A stretch of 64,000 nucleotides of DNA from Ancylothrix sp. D3o (GTDB taxonomy: Bacteria; Cyanobacteriota; Cyanobacteriia; Cyanobacteriales; Oscillatoriaceae), in assembly GCF_025370775.1 (NCBI RefSeq), contig NZ_JAMXEX010000012.1:63991-127990 (forward strand), written 5' to 3'. Made by a program: the position numbers and the translations under genes. Under the pieces are notes generated by a model. That model saw only the letters and a list, made by a program, of their open reading frames with translations, made no database searches and was not told the DNA's origin. Positions 42,564 to 52,654 of this stretch are shown piece by piece; the stretch's first letter is position 1; each line of letters opens with the position of its first letter.

Positions 42564-43394
42564 CTAATCAACTTTCTCTTCCCGAACCAAAGTTAAACTC
42601 ACCCATTCCCCCTTCTCACTATACCGGCGAATCATTCGCAGCCTTAAATTCGGCTCAACTAACCACCCCGCCTCCAAAAAAAACCCCTCCCTCAACTTAA
42701 CAACCCCCGGAATATTAGCCGAACCACCATCAGGTAACAAAAGCACCGTATTTTTTTCAAACTTTATTTTATTTCCCTCTACAACCCCAGTAGAAGAAAG
42801 CGTTTTTATCCCATTTCCGATATCAAAAGAAAGCTCTTGCTTAACATTCCCATCCCCTAAATCTTCAAACTTCAAACTCGAAGAAAAACTATCAGCCCCA
42901 CGCCAATCAGGATAAAGCGTCACCCCCTGTCCCCGCCACTCACCAAATAACTGATTAACCGTCAAAATCGGTCGCTCAATTGCATTTGAACCCGCCTTTT
43001 TTTCCCGAATTAAAGTCAAACCCGATAACTTCCCCTCACTCCCCGAAAAAATCTGCACCAAACGAAAACGCCGATCATCATTAATAAATCCAAACTCCGC
43101 CCCAAAATTCACATTAGGAGCCAATTGAATAGTACCCTGAGAAAACGCCCCATCCTCAAAAAATAAAATATCTCCTCCCACCGTTTCATATTCCCTAACC
43201 AACTCATTTGGGGGTTCGCTTTCGCCAGACGACCACAGGCGCAAAGTCAGCCGCACTTTTTCATTATTCTCTAACCCCTCCAAAATCAAAACACTTTTGA
43301 TATCATTAACAACCTCCCCACTCGGAGACATTGTAGTAAAAGAACCCTGCCACTCAGCCAAATTTTTCAAAAAATTATTCCATTGAAAACTCAT
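42564..43394 (-). CDS. DUF3598 family protein (lipocalin-like double barrel)
   Basis: A 276-residue protein with the DUF3598 pattern: two halves that each start with a W-x-G motif (NLAEWQGSFTTMSPSGEV at about 12-29 and LFGEWRGQGVTLYPDW near 150-165) and are built of beta strands, ending RMIRRYSEKGEWVSLTLVREEKV. The family is found in cyanobacteria and chloroplasts and is distantly related to lipocalins and the CpeS/CpcT-type lyases. Ligand and function unknown; a role in binding a pigment or lipid is conceivable. It stands between a convergent YeaQ-type gene and the orthocaspase-like gene read the same way. Confidence 0.88.
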   Translation of the reverse strand: MSFQWNNFLKNLAEWQGSFTTMSPSGEVVNDIKSVLILEGLENNEKVRLTLRLWSSGESEPPNELVREYETVGGDILFFEDGAFSQGTIQLAPNVNFGAEFGFINDDRRFRLVQIFSGSEGKLSGLTLIREKKAGSNAIERPILTVNQLFGEWRGQGVTLYPDWRGADSFSSSLKFEDLGDGNVKQELSFDIGNGIKTLSSTGVVEGNKIKFEKNTVLLLPDGGSANIPGVVKLREGFFLEAGWLVEPNLRLRMIRRYSEKGEWVSLTLVREEKVD

Positions 43395-43473
43395 AGCTTT
43401 AACCTAATTTTTACTCGAAATTTTCCCTAAGCAAAACAATTATAAACCGGCCTCTTAAAAGGAAAATTAGATT

Positions 43474-45630
43474 TCAGACAACCCGATAAAAAAAACTCAA
43501 CGTTGCCCAAACCCGCATATCTAACGCAAATCCATCCGTCAAAACCCCCATTTCGGCTACACCGGCCACACTGCTATCGTGTAAATCTTGCAAAAGTGCC
43601 ATCGCCACCGGCATCGGATTCGCCAACACACTCACCGGCTGGCCGTCCGCCTTCGCCGACATCACCGCCGCCAGACCGGCCAAAGTTTTTGTCAAAGGTT
43701 CCCGACAGCAAATTAACTGCGCCTCCGCCAGACCCCCCGCACCCCTCAGCAAGAAAGGCCCACCCGAACTTTCCGAAGGAATCGTCATACTCTCACCCGG
43801 ACGCACCACCCCACTTTCGCCATCCCCCGGATCATAAACCGCACTTGCAAAAGCCCGTCCCCGGTTATCCATCCCTAACAACACATAATATATATCGCTT
43901 TCGCTCTCATTATGCAAACGATATTGAATCCGTGAGCCGGCCGGTAAAACCAACGCCGCTTTTTCCTTTAACCCCCCAGAACCCTCACCCTGCAAAGTGC
44001 CGCGTTCCTGCAAAACCAGCGATTGATTGTCTTCCACCAACTCCAGCGCCGCCCGACAAGCAAGCAGAGACGAACTTTCATTTGCCGTCAAGCGCCACAA
44101 CTTCGCAGCCAACAAAATATGAAGGTGAGGAGCCAGACGGCGCACAGCACTTTTCACCGCCTCCCCACCTTCCCCCACCGTATTCGGAATTATATTTTGT
44201 GCTAAAGAAAACAACCCATAACTTGTTTTAGCAGCCGGTAGAGCCGCCGCCCCAGCTTGAGCAATCAGCGTTTCCCGCAACCGGCCAAACAAACAATCAG
44301 CAGCAAAAGACCCAGCCGCCACCGGCGAAACATTCGGTATCGCCGAAAAAGCAGAAGTAGCATCAACTCGCTCGATCCGCTCCAAACTGCTATCCAACCC
44401 CACCGTCAAGCTCACATTACGCGGCACAACCCGCACAGCCTCTCTCACAAATTGGCCCGTCGAGAGTTCTCCCCCACCGGCCAAAACCTGCGCCGTCGCC
44501 ATCAAACCACTGCGTGAGCGAACAACCATCCAAGCCGGTGTAGCCCCCACAGCCGACAAAATCGAATTCGCCCCATAACAATCTAAAACCTGCGCCGGTA
44601 ATCCCCCCAACCACAACTGCGCCGTTTTACTCTCCGCATCCCAAGCCGTACAAACCCCATCCGCACCCTGATTTTCCCCCCCCAAAAACGACCTTAAAAC
44701 CTCCTCACCCTTCTCTTCCAAAGCCAAATTTTCTAACTGCGGGATGTCGATACCCGTTAATCTTTCCACCGTACAAGCCGCTTGATTCAAAATAAAAGTC
44801 AGCCTCGAAGCCGGAGTTGTCTGCCATAAAGTTTGCGTCAGCGCATAAGTAAACACTCCCGCACTAAAGCCACTCCATTGCATTTCACCGGCCACTTGCT
44901 CCGGGCGTGCCCCCATCAAAACATCTTTTTTGCCCTTTAAATCCCCTGCATTTGCCAACTTGGCTTTTAACGGCTCAATCCACCCTTCCTCCTGTGCCCC
45001 CATTTTCCACACCGGCACCGCAGGAAGCGACCGCACCCGCAAAGATCCCTGTAAACTCGACCCCGGATAAACATAACTCGTATCCAGAACCGCCAAAACA
45101 TTCTCAGCAGAAAGCGAACGCAGCAATAAAAATAAATCTTTAACAGATAAATCATTAATAACCCCATTAGGAGCAGCGCTGATCACCCCATCCACCGGCA
45201 CCAAAGAACTGCTTTCAGCCCAGCCCAGATCATCCCCCCCTATCTCCATCCGGCGTCCGTAGCCACTAAAATGAAAAACCACCGCATCGCCCGGACGAGC
45301 CTGCTCAACCAAATGATCAATAAAAGCCGCCCTAATATTTGCAGCCGTCGCTTGAGAATCCGTCAAAGTCAGAATATCTGCATTTTGAAACCCAAACCTG
45401 TAAAGCAACAACTCCCGTTGTAACTCCACATCCGTTAAACAGCCCAAGAGGGGAAGAGAGCCGCCCCCATACTGATTAACCCCCACCAACAAAGCCAACT
45501 TTCGCTTGGGTGTTTCCGCCAGTGCCTTAACAAAGCGCGTTTCGGCGCAATCCCAAACAGCCCCACCAAACCCCAACCCAGCCAGCGCCCAGCCGGCCCG
45601 TTCCAAAAATTCCCGCCGCTTCAAGGCCAT
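43474..45630 (-). CDS. Tat-exported caspase-fold protein (orthocaspase relative) lacking the His/Cys dyad
   Basis: A 718-residue protein. Residues 1-38 are a twin-arginine signal (LKRREFLERAGWALAGLGFGG). Residues 43-260 are a caspase-type domain: KRKLALLVGVNQYGGG, LLGCLTDVELQ, and then FHFSGYG, where the usual catalytic His of SGHG is Y124, and VLAVLDTSYVYPG, where the Cys of DxCH is S185. This is the Tyr/Ser exchange described for some cyanobacterial orthocaspases, so the protein should not cleave as a caspase. Residues 400-718 are beta-rich, with PAGSRIQYRLHNESESDIYYVLLG, a domain often found with bacterial caspases (DUF4384-like). Probably periplasmic. Length is within the family's range. 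Confidence 0.92.
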   Translation of the reverse strand: MALKRREFLERAGWALAGLGFGGAVWDCAETRFVKALAETPKRKLALLVGVNQYGGGSLPLLGCLTDVELQRELLLYRFGFQNADILTLTDSQATAANIRAAFIDHLVEQARPGDAVVFHFSGYGRRMEIGGDDLGWAESSSLVPVDGVISAAPNGVINDLSVKDLFLLLRSLSAENVLAVLDTSYVYPGSSLQGSLRVRSLPAVPVWKMGAQEEGWIEPLKAKLANAGDLKGKKDVLMGARPEQVAGEMQWSGFSAGVFTYALTQTLWQTTPASRLTFILNQAACTVERLTGIDIPQLENLALEEKGEEVLRSFLGGENQGADGVCTAWDAESKTAQLWLGGLPAQVLDCYGANSILSAVGATPAWMVVRSRSGLMATAQVLAGGGELSTGQFVREAVRVVPRNVSLTVGLDSSLERIERVDATSAFSAIPNVSPVAAGSFAADCLFGRLRETLIAQAGAAALPAAKTSYGLFSLAQNIIPNTVGEGGEAVKSAVRRLAPHLHILLAAKLWRLTANESSSLLACRAALELVEDNQSLVLQERGTLQGEGSGGLKEKAALVLPAGSRIQYRLHNESESDIYYVLLGMDNRGRAFASAVYDPGDGESGVVRPGESMTIPSESSGGPFLLRGAGGLAEAQLICCREPLTKTLAGLAAVMSAKADGQPVSVLANPMPVAMALLQDLHDSSVAGVAEMGVLTDGFALDMRVWATLSFFYRVV

Positions 45631-45753
45631 GTCCTATTCCTAGCTTGTCAATTCTAGTTTAGAATTTCTCACGGCTGATAAGAGGAGACTCTTCGACAGA
45701 CTTGGGAACCGGAAGACATAAATACCCCCCTGATCCCAAGTCCAGCCGGTTCT

Positions 45754-46935
45754 TTAATAAGAATCCACCGGCACTCGCATCGCCCGCGCCAACTCAGCCG
45801 CCACTTCAGGTCGGCTAAACTCAGGCGGCGGAAGTTGACCAGAACGCAACAACTCCCGAACCTTAGTCCCTGAAAGATGAATTCGCTGGTCTGGCTTACT
45901 GGGGCTAGTTTTCGTCGTCGCCATTCCCTGCGTAATCTTGCAGAAGAAAGCGTGCTCAAACATCATCGGAGTAATCCCCAACTCCCCAGGCTCAAACTCC
46001 TTAAAAATATACTGAGCATCATAAGTGCCATAATAGTCACCCACCCCAGCATGATCTCGACCGACAATAAAATGAGTACAGCCATAATTCTTGCGAATCA
46101 AAGCATGGAAAATCGCCTCACGCGGGCCGGCATACCGCATTGCTGAAGGATTAATCGCCAAAATCACACGGTCAGCAGGGAAATATCTTTCCAGCAAAAT
46201 TTCATAACAGCGCATCCGCACATCTGCTGGAATATCATCTTCCTTTGTCGCCCCCACCAACGGATGTAAAAACAAGCCATCCACTGTTTCCAAAGCACAT
46301 TTTTGAATATACTCGTGAGCTCTGTGAATGGGATTGCGAGTTTGGAAACCGACCACCGTTTTCCAACCTTTATCCTTGAACATTGCCCGCGAGGCTATCG
46401 GATCAACTTGGTAGTTAGGAAAAAAGGGATGAGGTTCTCGTTCGAGCAACCAAACCGGCCCCGCCAAATTAATCGGCCCCTGATCATAAACAACCTTAAC
46501 GCCCGGATGTTTAATATCATCGGTCCGATAAACATTCACCACTTCATGGGCTTTGTTGTAGCGGTACTTTTGGGTTAACTCTAAAACACCGATAAATTTT
46601 CCGCTTGGGTCATCCAAACGAACCCAACTGCCCTCTTTAAGAGAGTCGGCAATTTCCTCACTCACCGCCAATGTCACAGGAACCGACCAAGGCAAATTAT
46701 TTGCCAAGCGCATATCTGTAACTACGCTTTCATAATCCTTTTGCTCCATAAACCCAATCAGCGGACTAAACCCACCAATTGCAATCATCTGCAAATCGGA
46801 AACCGAACGGTTTGTCAGTTCAATGCGGGGTAGCTTCTCTGAGAGGCCAAGAAACTCTTGACGCTGTGCCGGTGTTGCAATGCGATTAACCAAGTGCCCG
46901 CCGTGCGGCGCAATTCCTTCTGAATGGTAGCTCAA
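45754..46935 (-). CDS. sat: Sulfate adenylyltransferase (ATP sulfurylase)
   Basis: Sat activates sulfate to adenosine 5'-phosphosulfate, the first step of assimilatory sulfate reduction. The 393-residue protein has the PUA-like N-terminal domain, the nucleotide-binding [12 protein letters not shown] (about residue 196-207), the [13 protein letters not shown] stretch with the catalytic region and [19 protein letters not shown]. Length is normal for the homo-oligomeric bacterial/cyanobacterial enzyme without an APS-kinase-like tail. No other sulfur gene adjoins. A long perfect hairpin (47052-47100) lies between it and the upstream mnmA gene. Confidence 0.98.
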   Translation of the reverse strand: MSYHSEGIAPHGGHLVNRIATPAQRQEFLGLSEKLPRIELTNRSVSDLQMIAIGGFSPLIGFMEQKDYESVVTDMRLANNLPWSVPVTLAVSEEIADSLKEGSWVRLDDPSGKFIGVLELTQKYRYNKAHEVVNVYRTDDIKHPGVKVVYDQGPINLAGPVWLLEREPHPFFPNYQVDPIASRAMFKDKGWKTVVGFQTRNPIHRAHEYIQKCALETVDGLFLHPLVGATKEDDIPADVRMRCYEILLERYFPADRVILAINPSAMRYAGPREAIFHALIRKNYGCTHFIVGRDHAGVGDYYGTYDAQYIFKEFEPGELGITPMMFEHAFFCKITQGMATTKTSPSKPDQRIHLSGTKVRELLRSGQLPPPEFSRPEVAAELARAMRVPVDSY

Positions 46936-47051
46936 CTTTTTTCCTCTTCTGTTTTAGTAAAAATCTAGGGACTTGCTATCATCCTGCTTGGCTTCTATTT
47001 AATCCTATGTCCTACTGTTCGGTAAAGTGTCACGGCCAAAAGTTAATACTA

Positions 47052-47100
47052 AAAAGTCAAGAGTGAAAAGAAAGATTTTCTCTTCTGACTCTTGACTTTT
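47052..47100 (-). terminator. Long terminator hairpin after mnmA
   Basis: Perfect 13-bp arms AAAAGTCAAGAGT / ACTCTTGACTTTT around a 23-base loop that itself pairs partly (GAAAAGAAAG / TTTTCTCTTC). It follows the mnmA stop by 22 bases on the minus strand. Confidence 0.8.
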
Positions 47101-47121
47101 CAGCCATGACTATTAACTTTC

Positions 47122-48177
47122 TCAGCGTTGATTCTCAATCACTCCGCCACCCAACAACACATCCCCCTCATACCAAACCGCCGCCTGACCCGGAGTTATG
47201 CCAAATTGCGGTTCATCAAATACCACCCGCACTCGACCGTCTTCTAAGGGAATAATCGAGGCCGGCATTGCCTGTGTGCGGTATCTGACTTGAGCTTGAG
47301 CGCGAATTGGAGAGACCGGCAGCCCCATTGAAACCCAATTCACCCCCGCTACTGTACATTCTGCTTGATGTACACTCTCCCGATTTCCGACAATTACCTG
47401 ATTGCGACCGTTATCAATGGCAACCACATAAAGCGGTTCGGCTGCTGCAATACCTATGCCTTTGCGTTGACCGATTGTATAGTGATGAATGCCATCGTGG
47501 TATCCTAAAACCTTGCCTTCCAGGTTGACAATTTCGCCTTTTTTCGGTTCGAGATATTTATCCAAAAAAGCCCGCATCGAGCCATTGGATTCCACTAAAC
47601 ACAAATCTTGACTTTCTGGCTTTTCGGCAGTTTTTAACCCATATTCCGCTGCTATCTGGCGTGTTTGGGTTTTGAGCAATTCTCCCAGCGGAAACAAACT
47701 TCCCGCTAGTAAATCTTGCGATAAGTCATACAAAAAGTACGATTGATCTTTGCTTTTATCAACCGCTCTCAATAATTGATATCGCCCTGTTTCGGGGTTA
47801 TATTCAATGCGTGCATAGTGGCCGGTGGCAATTTTGTCAATGCCTAATTTTTCTTTGGCATAACTCAGCATCGGCCCAAATTTCACGCTTTTATTGCACT
47901 GCGAACAAGGTAAGGGAGTGACACCGCTACTATATCCCCCCACCAAATAATCGACAATATGCGCCTGAAACACATCTCGGCTATCGACAATGTGATAAGG
48001 AACTCCCAATTGTTCACAAATCTGCGCCGCATCTACCATCCCCTCCGAACAGCACTGTCCTTTGCCTTTCATTAGCCAAAGGGTTAACCCCACCACGTCA
48101 TAACCTTCGTGGTGCAATTTTGCTGCTGCTACTGAACTATCGACGCCACCGGAGAGGCCCACCACAACTTTGTTCAT
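47122..48177 (-). CDS. mnmA: tRNA-specific 2-thiouridylase
   Basis: MnmA thiolates U34 of tRNA-Lys, -Glu and -Gln, using sulfur relayed from a cysteine desulfurase. The 351-residue protein shows the PP-loop GLSGGVDSS at 7-15, the nucleophile C94 in [11 protein letters not shown] and the second active-site Cys C193 in ESQDLCLVE, plus ATGHYA and [10 protein letters not shown]. Length is typical. It is read leftward, alone, and starts 340 bp from the divergent SPOR-like gene. Confidence 0.98.
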   Translation of the reverse strand: MNKVVVGLSGGVDSSVAAAKLHHEGYDVVGLTLWLMKGKGQCCSEGMVDAAQICEQLGVPYHIVDSRDVFQAHIVDYLVGGYSSGVTPLPCSQCNKSVKFGPMLSYAKEKLGIDKIATGHYARIEYNPETGRYQLLRAVDKSKDQSYFLYDLSQDLLAGSLFPLGELLKTQTRQIAAEYGLKTAEKPESQDLCLVESNGSMRAFLDKYLEPKKGEIVNLEGKVLGYHDGIHHYTIGQRKGIGIAAAEPLYVVAIDNGRNQVIVGNRESVHQAECTVAGVNWVSMGLPVSPIRAQAQVRYRTQAMPASIIPLEDGRVRVVFDEPQFGITPGQAAVWYEGDVLLGGGVIENQR

Positions 48178-48516
48178 CGTATTTGAACAATTGCTAAAAA
48201 TTCTTTGTTTTTATAGGCTAACATTGTTGGACAAACAACGGCACCAATCAGGCCGGCTGTGCTATCAACTTCAATTTCAATTTATTTTTTTGAAGTTCTG
48301 CACTAATTCGGGGTTTATAGATGGTGTGTGGTGTCTGTGGGAGGTAAATATTTTTTATAAACCTGCCCCTAGTTTTGCCTATTTTCTTGGCAATTTTAAC
48401 ACTTTTCCCCTTTGTTAAACTATTTTTTGTTTGTGGCTTCTAGTGGTTGACTTGTTTTTATACAATATTTTTCACTCCCTAAAATTCCCAACCCTTAGCC
48501 TTAGAACACCACAACT
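48178..48516. other. Divergent intergenic region
   Basis: The 339-bp gap between mnmA and the SPOR-like gene contains T-rich sequence and no recognisable gene, hairpin or repeat. Confidence 0.5.
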
Positions 48517-49185
48517 ATGTTTATATTCAATCGTCTTTTCGGGGGCTTGCTGATGCAAAGTAAAAGTAAAATTTCACTCATCTTTACCAGTATTTTGTTT
48601 TTGGGATTGCAAAATAGCGCCTCTGCTGCTGAAATTTTTACCCAAAGTTTGCAACAAACTAGGCCATCTCAACTTCTGGCACAAAGTAATTTGCGGTATC
48701 GGGTTTTTGTGAATGGAAACAGTCGGCTACTCTTAGAACAAGTACAAAAAATAGCACCGGACGCATTTACTAGGCAGGATGGCCAGCGTGATGTCATTCA
48801 AGCGGGTGCTTTTGATAACCGTCGTGATGCCAGAGAACGAGTCCAAGAACTCGAAAATATCGGCATCCAAGCCAGAATTCAAGAAGGTGCTGTTCCCATA
48901 ACAAGTTACAATCCAAATCGTCCTAATGATCAATGGGACTATGATTCTACCGGCTATTTTGTGGTCATCCCGGCACCCGAACGAAATTTACAAGATATTC
49001 AAGAACAAGTCCGCCGGCTGGCTTTGCGACAACAGCAAGATGATCCTGCCGTCCGTTGGCGAAATCAACCGCGTGGCTCTCATGTGATTGTTGGGCCGTT
49101 TGATGACCGGGCCATTGCCGAACGCTGGAACCGTTATCTTAAAGATTTTGGTTTGAGTAATGCGCGGGTTTACTATGGAAAGTAG
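48517..49185 (+). CDS. Secreted protein with two SPOR-like repeats
   Basis: A 222-residue protein, or 210 if the start is ATG 48553 (MQSKSKISLIFTSILFLGL), which gives a cleaner signal peptide ending at ASA-A. The mature part has two SPOR-like units: LRYRVFVNGNSRLLLEQVQKIAPDAF...VIQAGAFDNRRDARERVQELENIGIQA (about 59-140) and GYFVVIPAPERNLQDIQEQVRRL...HVIVGPFDDRAIAERWNRYLKDFGLS (about 150-218). SPOR domains bind denuded glycan of peptidoglycan, often at division sites; the VxxGxF(D)xxxxAxxxxxxL pattern is present twice. Such tandem SPOR proteins are common in cyanobacteria. Probably periplasmic. Partner unknown. Confidence 0.82.
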   Translation: MFIFNRLFGGLLMQSKSKISLIFTSILFLGLQNSASAAEIFTQSLQQTRPSQLLAQSNLRYRVFVNGNSRLLLEQVQKIAPDAFTRQDGQRDVIQAGAFDNRRDARERVQELENIGIQARIQEGAVPITSYNPNRPNDQWDYDSTGYFVVIPAPERNLQDIQEQVRRLALRQQQDDPAVRWRNQPRGSHVIVGPFDDRAIAERWNRYLKDFGLSNARVYYGK

Positions 49186-49220
49186 GCATTATTGCATCTC
49201 AAAAATTTTGCTTTAAAAAG

Positions 49221-50885
49221 ATGAAACACCGGCATAATCTCATCGAAGAATTTGCAGTTACGGCAGAACAAATGCGAGCTATTGAAGGCCGTATTTTTGA
49301 TGCGGGGATGCCGGTGGCGGCGTTGATGGAAAAAGTTGCAGGCTTAATTGCCGGTCGCATCGAGCAAGTTTTAACTGATGTCGGGGCCGGTTCATCCCCA
49401 TTTTTGCCCCCAATAAACATCATTAATAAACCCAGTCCTAGTATCCCCAATCAGGGGGAAACCCCAAGGGAATTGGTCGGACAAAAATGGGGTGAATATA
49501 AAATAGGGGTACTGGCCGGCCCCGGTCATAATGGCGGTGATGCTTTAGTTGTGGCGCGAGAATTATACTTTCGCGGCTATCAAATTGTCATTTATTCGCC
49601 TTTTGAAAAAGTTAAAGAACTCACCGGCTTTCATGCTCGTTATTGTGCAAGTCTCGGTATTCCTTTTTTTCAAAAAATCTCGGATATTAAAGATTGTGAT
49701 TTATTTATTGATGGTTTATTTGGTTTTGGCTTAGAGCGCCGATTAGAAGGTGAGACGGCGGAGGAAATTGAGGAAATTAATGCTTGGAAAAAGCCAATTT
49801 TTAGCATAGATTTACCTTCCGGGTTGCATACGGATAGTGGGGAGGTTTTGGGGTCGGCAATTCGAGCTAATCGGACGTTTTGTTTGGGTTTGTGGAAGTT
49901 GGCTTTTTTGCAAGATCCGGCTTTGGAATATATCGGTATAGCTGAGTTAATTGATTTTGATATTCCCCTTGCAGATATTTGGGCAGTTTTAGGCAATCCT
50001 CCTAATATTAGAAAAATTACATCTGATGAGGCTGTTTCTCGTCTTCCTATGCCGCGAACCCCAACAAGTCATAAATACAAAAACGGACATTTATTATTAA
50101 TTGCCGGTTCAGAGAAGTACACCGGCGCGGTTATTTTGGCCGGTTTGGCGGCGCGAGCTTCTGGGGTGGGGATGCTTTCTATTTTGGTGCCGAAGTCTTT
50201 AAAGTTAATGCTTAGCCCGCTACTGCCAGAAGCGTTAATTATTGGCTGTCCTGAAACGGAAAGTGGGGCGCTTTCTTGTTTGCCGGTGGGTGTAGAGTTG
50301 AGTTCTTATGATGCTATTGCTTGTGGGCCCGGTTTAACGCTGGCTGCGGCGCCGGTGGTGGAAACTGTGCTGGGATCTGACCGGCCTCTAATTTTAGATG
50401 CGGATGGGTTGAATGTTTTAGCTAATCTTGGTTTGTCTAGGGTTAATGAACGTCAAGCGCTGACGGTGTTAACGCCGCATGGGGGAGAGTTTAAACGTTT
50501 ATTTCCTGAGTTGACAGAAGACTTGACAAAAAACAGAGTTTATGCTACGCAAAAAGCGGCGGCTGTTTGTGGGGGAGTGGTGTTGTTAAAGGGGGCGAGA
50601 ACGGTGATTGCTTACCCGGATAATAGAGTGTGGATTAACCCGGAAAGTACGGCGGCTTTGGGACGCGGAGGGAGTGGGGATGTGCTAACCGGCTTGATGG
50701 GGGGGTTGATGGCGCAGGCGCAGGCCCAAGAAAAACCGGTGGAAGACTGCGTGCCGGTGGCGACATGGTGGCACTCACAAGCGGCAATTATGGCAGCAAA
50801 GGAGCGGTCTGAGCTAGGAGTAGATGCGTTTACATTAACTCAGTATTTGTCTTTAGTTTGTGCTCAAATGACAAATGGCTATTGA
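49221..50885 (+). CDS. nnr: Bifunctional NAD(P)H-hydrate repair enzyme Nnr
   Basis: Repairs damaged NAD(P)H: the N-terminal half (about 1-235) is the epimerase that interconverts R- and S-NAD(P)HX, and the C-terminal half (about 250-554) is the ADP-dependent dehydratase. Evidence for the first: VTAEQMRAIEGRIFDAGMPV, LAGPGHNGGDALVVAR and IDLPSGLHTDSG. For the second: HKYKNGHLLLIAGS, ACGPGLTL, LDADGLNVLA, LTPHGGEFKRLF and GRGGSGDVLTGLMGG. Length agrees with bacterial YjeF/Nnr fusions. The stop codon overlaps the convergent TPR gene by 7 bp. Confidence 0.97.
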   Translation: MKHRHNLIEEFAVTAEQMRAIEGRIFDAGMPVAALMEKVAGLIAGRIEQVLTDVGAGSSPFLPPINIINKPSPSIPNQGETPRELVGQKWGEYKIGVLAGPGHNGGDALVVARELYFRGYQIVIYSPFEKVKELTGFHARYCASLGIPFFQKISDIKDCDLFIDGLFGFGLERRLEGETAEEIEEINAWKKPIFSIDLPSGLHTDSGEVLGSAIRANRTFCLGLWKLAFLQDPALEYIGIAELIDFDIPLADIWAVLGNPPNIRKITSDEAVSRLPMPRTPTSHKYKNGHLLLIAGSEKYTGAVILAGLAARASGVGMLSILVPKSLKLMLSPLLPEALIIGCPETESGALSCLPVGVELSSYDAIACGPGLTLAAAPVVETVLGSDRPLILDADGLNVLANLGLSRVNERQALTVLTPHGGEFKRLFPELTEDLTKNRVYATQKAAAVCGGVVLLKGARTVIAYPDNRVWINPESTAALGRGGSGDVLTGLMGGLMAQAQAQEKPVEDCVPVATWWHSQAAIMAAKERSELGVDAFTLTQYLSLVCAQMTNGY

Positions 50886-52654
50886 CCTAATAAAGTCTGC
50901 ATTCGTTGATAATTACTCAGGGCTTCATAGGCGTGGGGTTTGATTTCCATAGCAATGCTGTAGGAACTCGCAGCCTCTTGATAGCGTTGCAAACTTTCGA
51001 GGACTTCGCCACGTTTTAACCAAGCATCGTATTCTCCAGCCTGAAGTTGAATAGCGCGGTCGAAGCTGGCTAGGGCGTCGGAGTGACGGCCCAAAAGCAT
51101 GAAAAGTTTGCCGCGTTTCACCCAAAGGCTGTAATTATTCGGCCAGGTTTGCAGAGCACCGTCGTAGGTGGCGAGGGCTTCGGAAAAATTTTGCTCGCGT
51201 TCGAGGGCGGCGGCGCGTTTAAAATGCGGTTCAATTTGATTGGGGAATAGAAAAATCAATTGAGCGTAGGCGGCGACAGCTTCGGGATAGCGTTCTTGTT
51301 TTTCGCAAACTTGGCCGCGTTTCATCCAGCAACGATAGGCCCAAATGGGATGGGCGGGGAGTTTTTGGAGAATTTTATCATAGGCAAAAAGCGCTTCGGA
51401 GTGCCGGTTGAGTTGTTCGAGGGCTTCGCCGCGTTTAAACCAAGCTTCGGGAGAGTCGGGTAAAAGTTGAATAGCGTTGCTGTAGGCGATGATGGCTTCT
51501 TTATACCGGCCCAGTCCGTGTAGGGCGCTACCTCTGCCGATCCAAGGTTCGGGCCAATTCGGGCTAAGTTTGATAGCTTGCTCAAAGTTGGTTAAGGCGG
51601 TGTTATGTTGTCCTGACTCGCTGAGGGTGATACCGCGTCCGTACCAGCCTAGGGGAATATCGGGTTGCAGTTGAATAGCTTTGTCTAGGCAGGCGAGGGC
51701 TGCTTCATACCACTGGTGTTTGAGGGCCATGCCTTTGTGATACCAGGCCAGATAGGAGTCGGGTTGTAGAATAATGGCTTGATCGTAACAGGTGACTGCA
51801 TCGGTGTAGCGCTGGAGTTGTTCGAGGGTCAGCCCGCGTTCGATCCAAGTTTGCAAGTGGTTGGAGTTGAGGGATAGAACGCGATCAAAGCTTGCTAGGG
51901 CGGCGTCGTGGCGTTTGACGTTGTTGAGGCAGATTCCTCGGTTAAACCAGCTATTTGTATCTTTGTTGTTGAGGCGGATCGCTTTTTCGTAGGCTTCGAT
52001 GGCGGCGCCGTATTGTTGTGTTTGTTGCAAAGCGCAGGCGAGATTATACCACAAAATTGCCGATTTTGTTTCTAGTTGGCAGGCTTTGCGATAGGCGTTT
52101 ACAGCACGAGGATATTGTTGGAGGCTGTCGCTGACTAAGCCTTGGTAATACCACCCTTCATAATTGTTAGGGTTGATCGATAAGCTTTGATCGAGGGAGG
52201 CGAGGGCTTGTTCGTATTGTTGGAGTTGGTAGAGAAGTTTGCCGCGCAGTAACCAGCCCCAGCATTCATCAGGTTTGAGTAGTACGGCTTTGTCGTAGGC
52301 GGCTAATGCGCTGGTAGGCTGGTCGAGTTTTTCGAGGGTGTTGCCAAGTTTTAACCAGGCTGGGTAAAAATCTGGTTTTTCTGAGGTAACTTTTTGATAG
52401 CTAAAGAGGGCTTTTTCGTAATTAGCGCGGCTAAAAAGTTTGTTTGCGTTTTCGTAGTCGGGGATTTCGCCGCGAAATTTTTCCCCTATACTATTGGTGA
52501 AGTTTAAGATTTGTTCGAGGGGTTTGCCAAAGTCAAGGGTTTTACGCCGGCTTTTGTGTCGTTCTCGCCGGCTTGGTGTGGAAACACTCGGACTGGGGGG
52601 GGTTGGTTGGCTGTTGCCGGTACGGGTAGGCTCAAAGTTTGCGGTGTCAGTCAT
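50879..52654 (-). CDS. Tetratricopeptide-repeat protein
   Basis: A 591-residue protein of about 14 TPR units of 34 residues from residue 65 to the end, with the consensus W-x-x-G-x-x-L-x-x-L-x-x-Y-x-x-A-x-x-x-Y-x-x-A. Many copies have W at the first position (AWLKLGNTLEKLDQPTSAL, SWFNRGICLNNVKRHDAAL, AWYHKGMALKHQWYEAAL, one of them shortened). The N-terminal 60 residues are Ser/Pro/Thr/Arg-rich and likely disordered. No signal peptide or enzymatic domain is seen. It works presumably as a protein-protein scaffold. Convergent with nnr, with overlapping stop codons, so transcription of each must run into the other unless ended early. Confidence 0.93.
   Translation of the reverse strand: MTDTANFEPTRTGNSQPTPPSPSVSTPSRRERHKSRRKTLDFGKPLEQILNFTNSIGEKFRGEIPDYENANKLFSRANYEKALFSYQKVTSEKPDFYPAWLKLGNTLEKLDQPTSALAAYDKAVLLKPDECWGWLLRGKLLYQLQQYEQALASLDQSLSINPNNYEGWYYQGLVSDSLQQYPRAVNAYRKACQLETKSAILWYNLACALQQTQQYGAAIEAYEKAIRLNNKDTNSWFNRGICLNNVKRHDAALASFDRVLSLNSNHLQTWIERGLTLEQLQRYTDAVTCYDQAIILQPDSYLAWYHKGMALKHQWYEAALACLDKAIQLQPDIPLGWYGRGITLSESGQHNTALTNFEQAIKLSPNWPEPWIGRGSALHGLGRYKEAIIAYSNAIQLLPDSPEAWFKRGEALEQLNRHSEALFAYDKILQKLPAHPIWAYRCWMKRGQVCEKQERYPEAVAAYAQLIFLFPNQIEPHFKRAAALEREQNFSEALATYDGALQTWPNNYSLWVKRGKLFMLLGRHSDALASFDRAIQLQAGEYDAWLKRGEVLESLQRYQEAASSYSIAMEIKPHAYEALSNYQRMQTLLGQ

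Noticed and set aside
43503-44231. 242-codon Pro/Lys/Ser-rich frame antisense to the orthocaspase-like gene
   Set aside because: A mirror of a GC-rich coding strand without stops; no domain and composition typical of antisense frames.
48447-48466. TTGACT and TACAAT upstream of the SPOR-like gene as a promoter
   Set aside because: The spacer is only 8 bases; not a workable pair.
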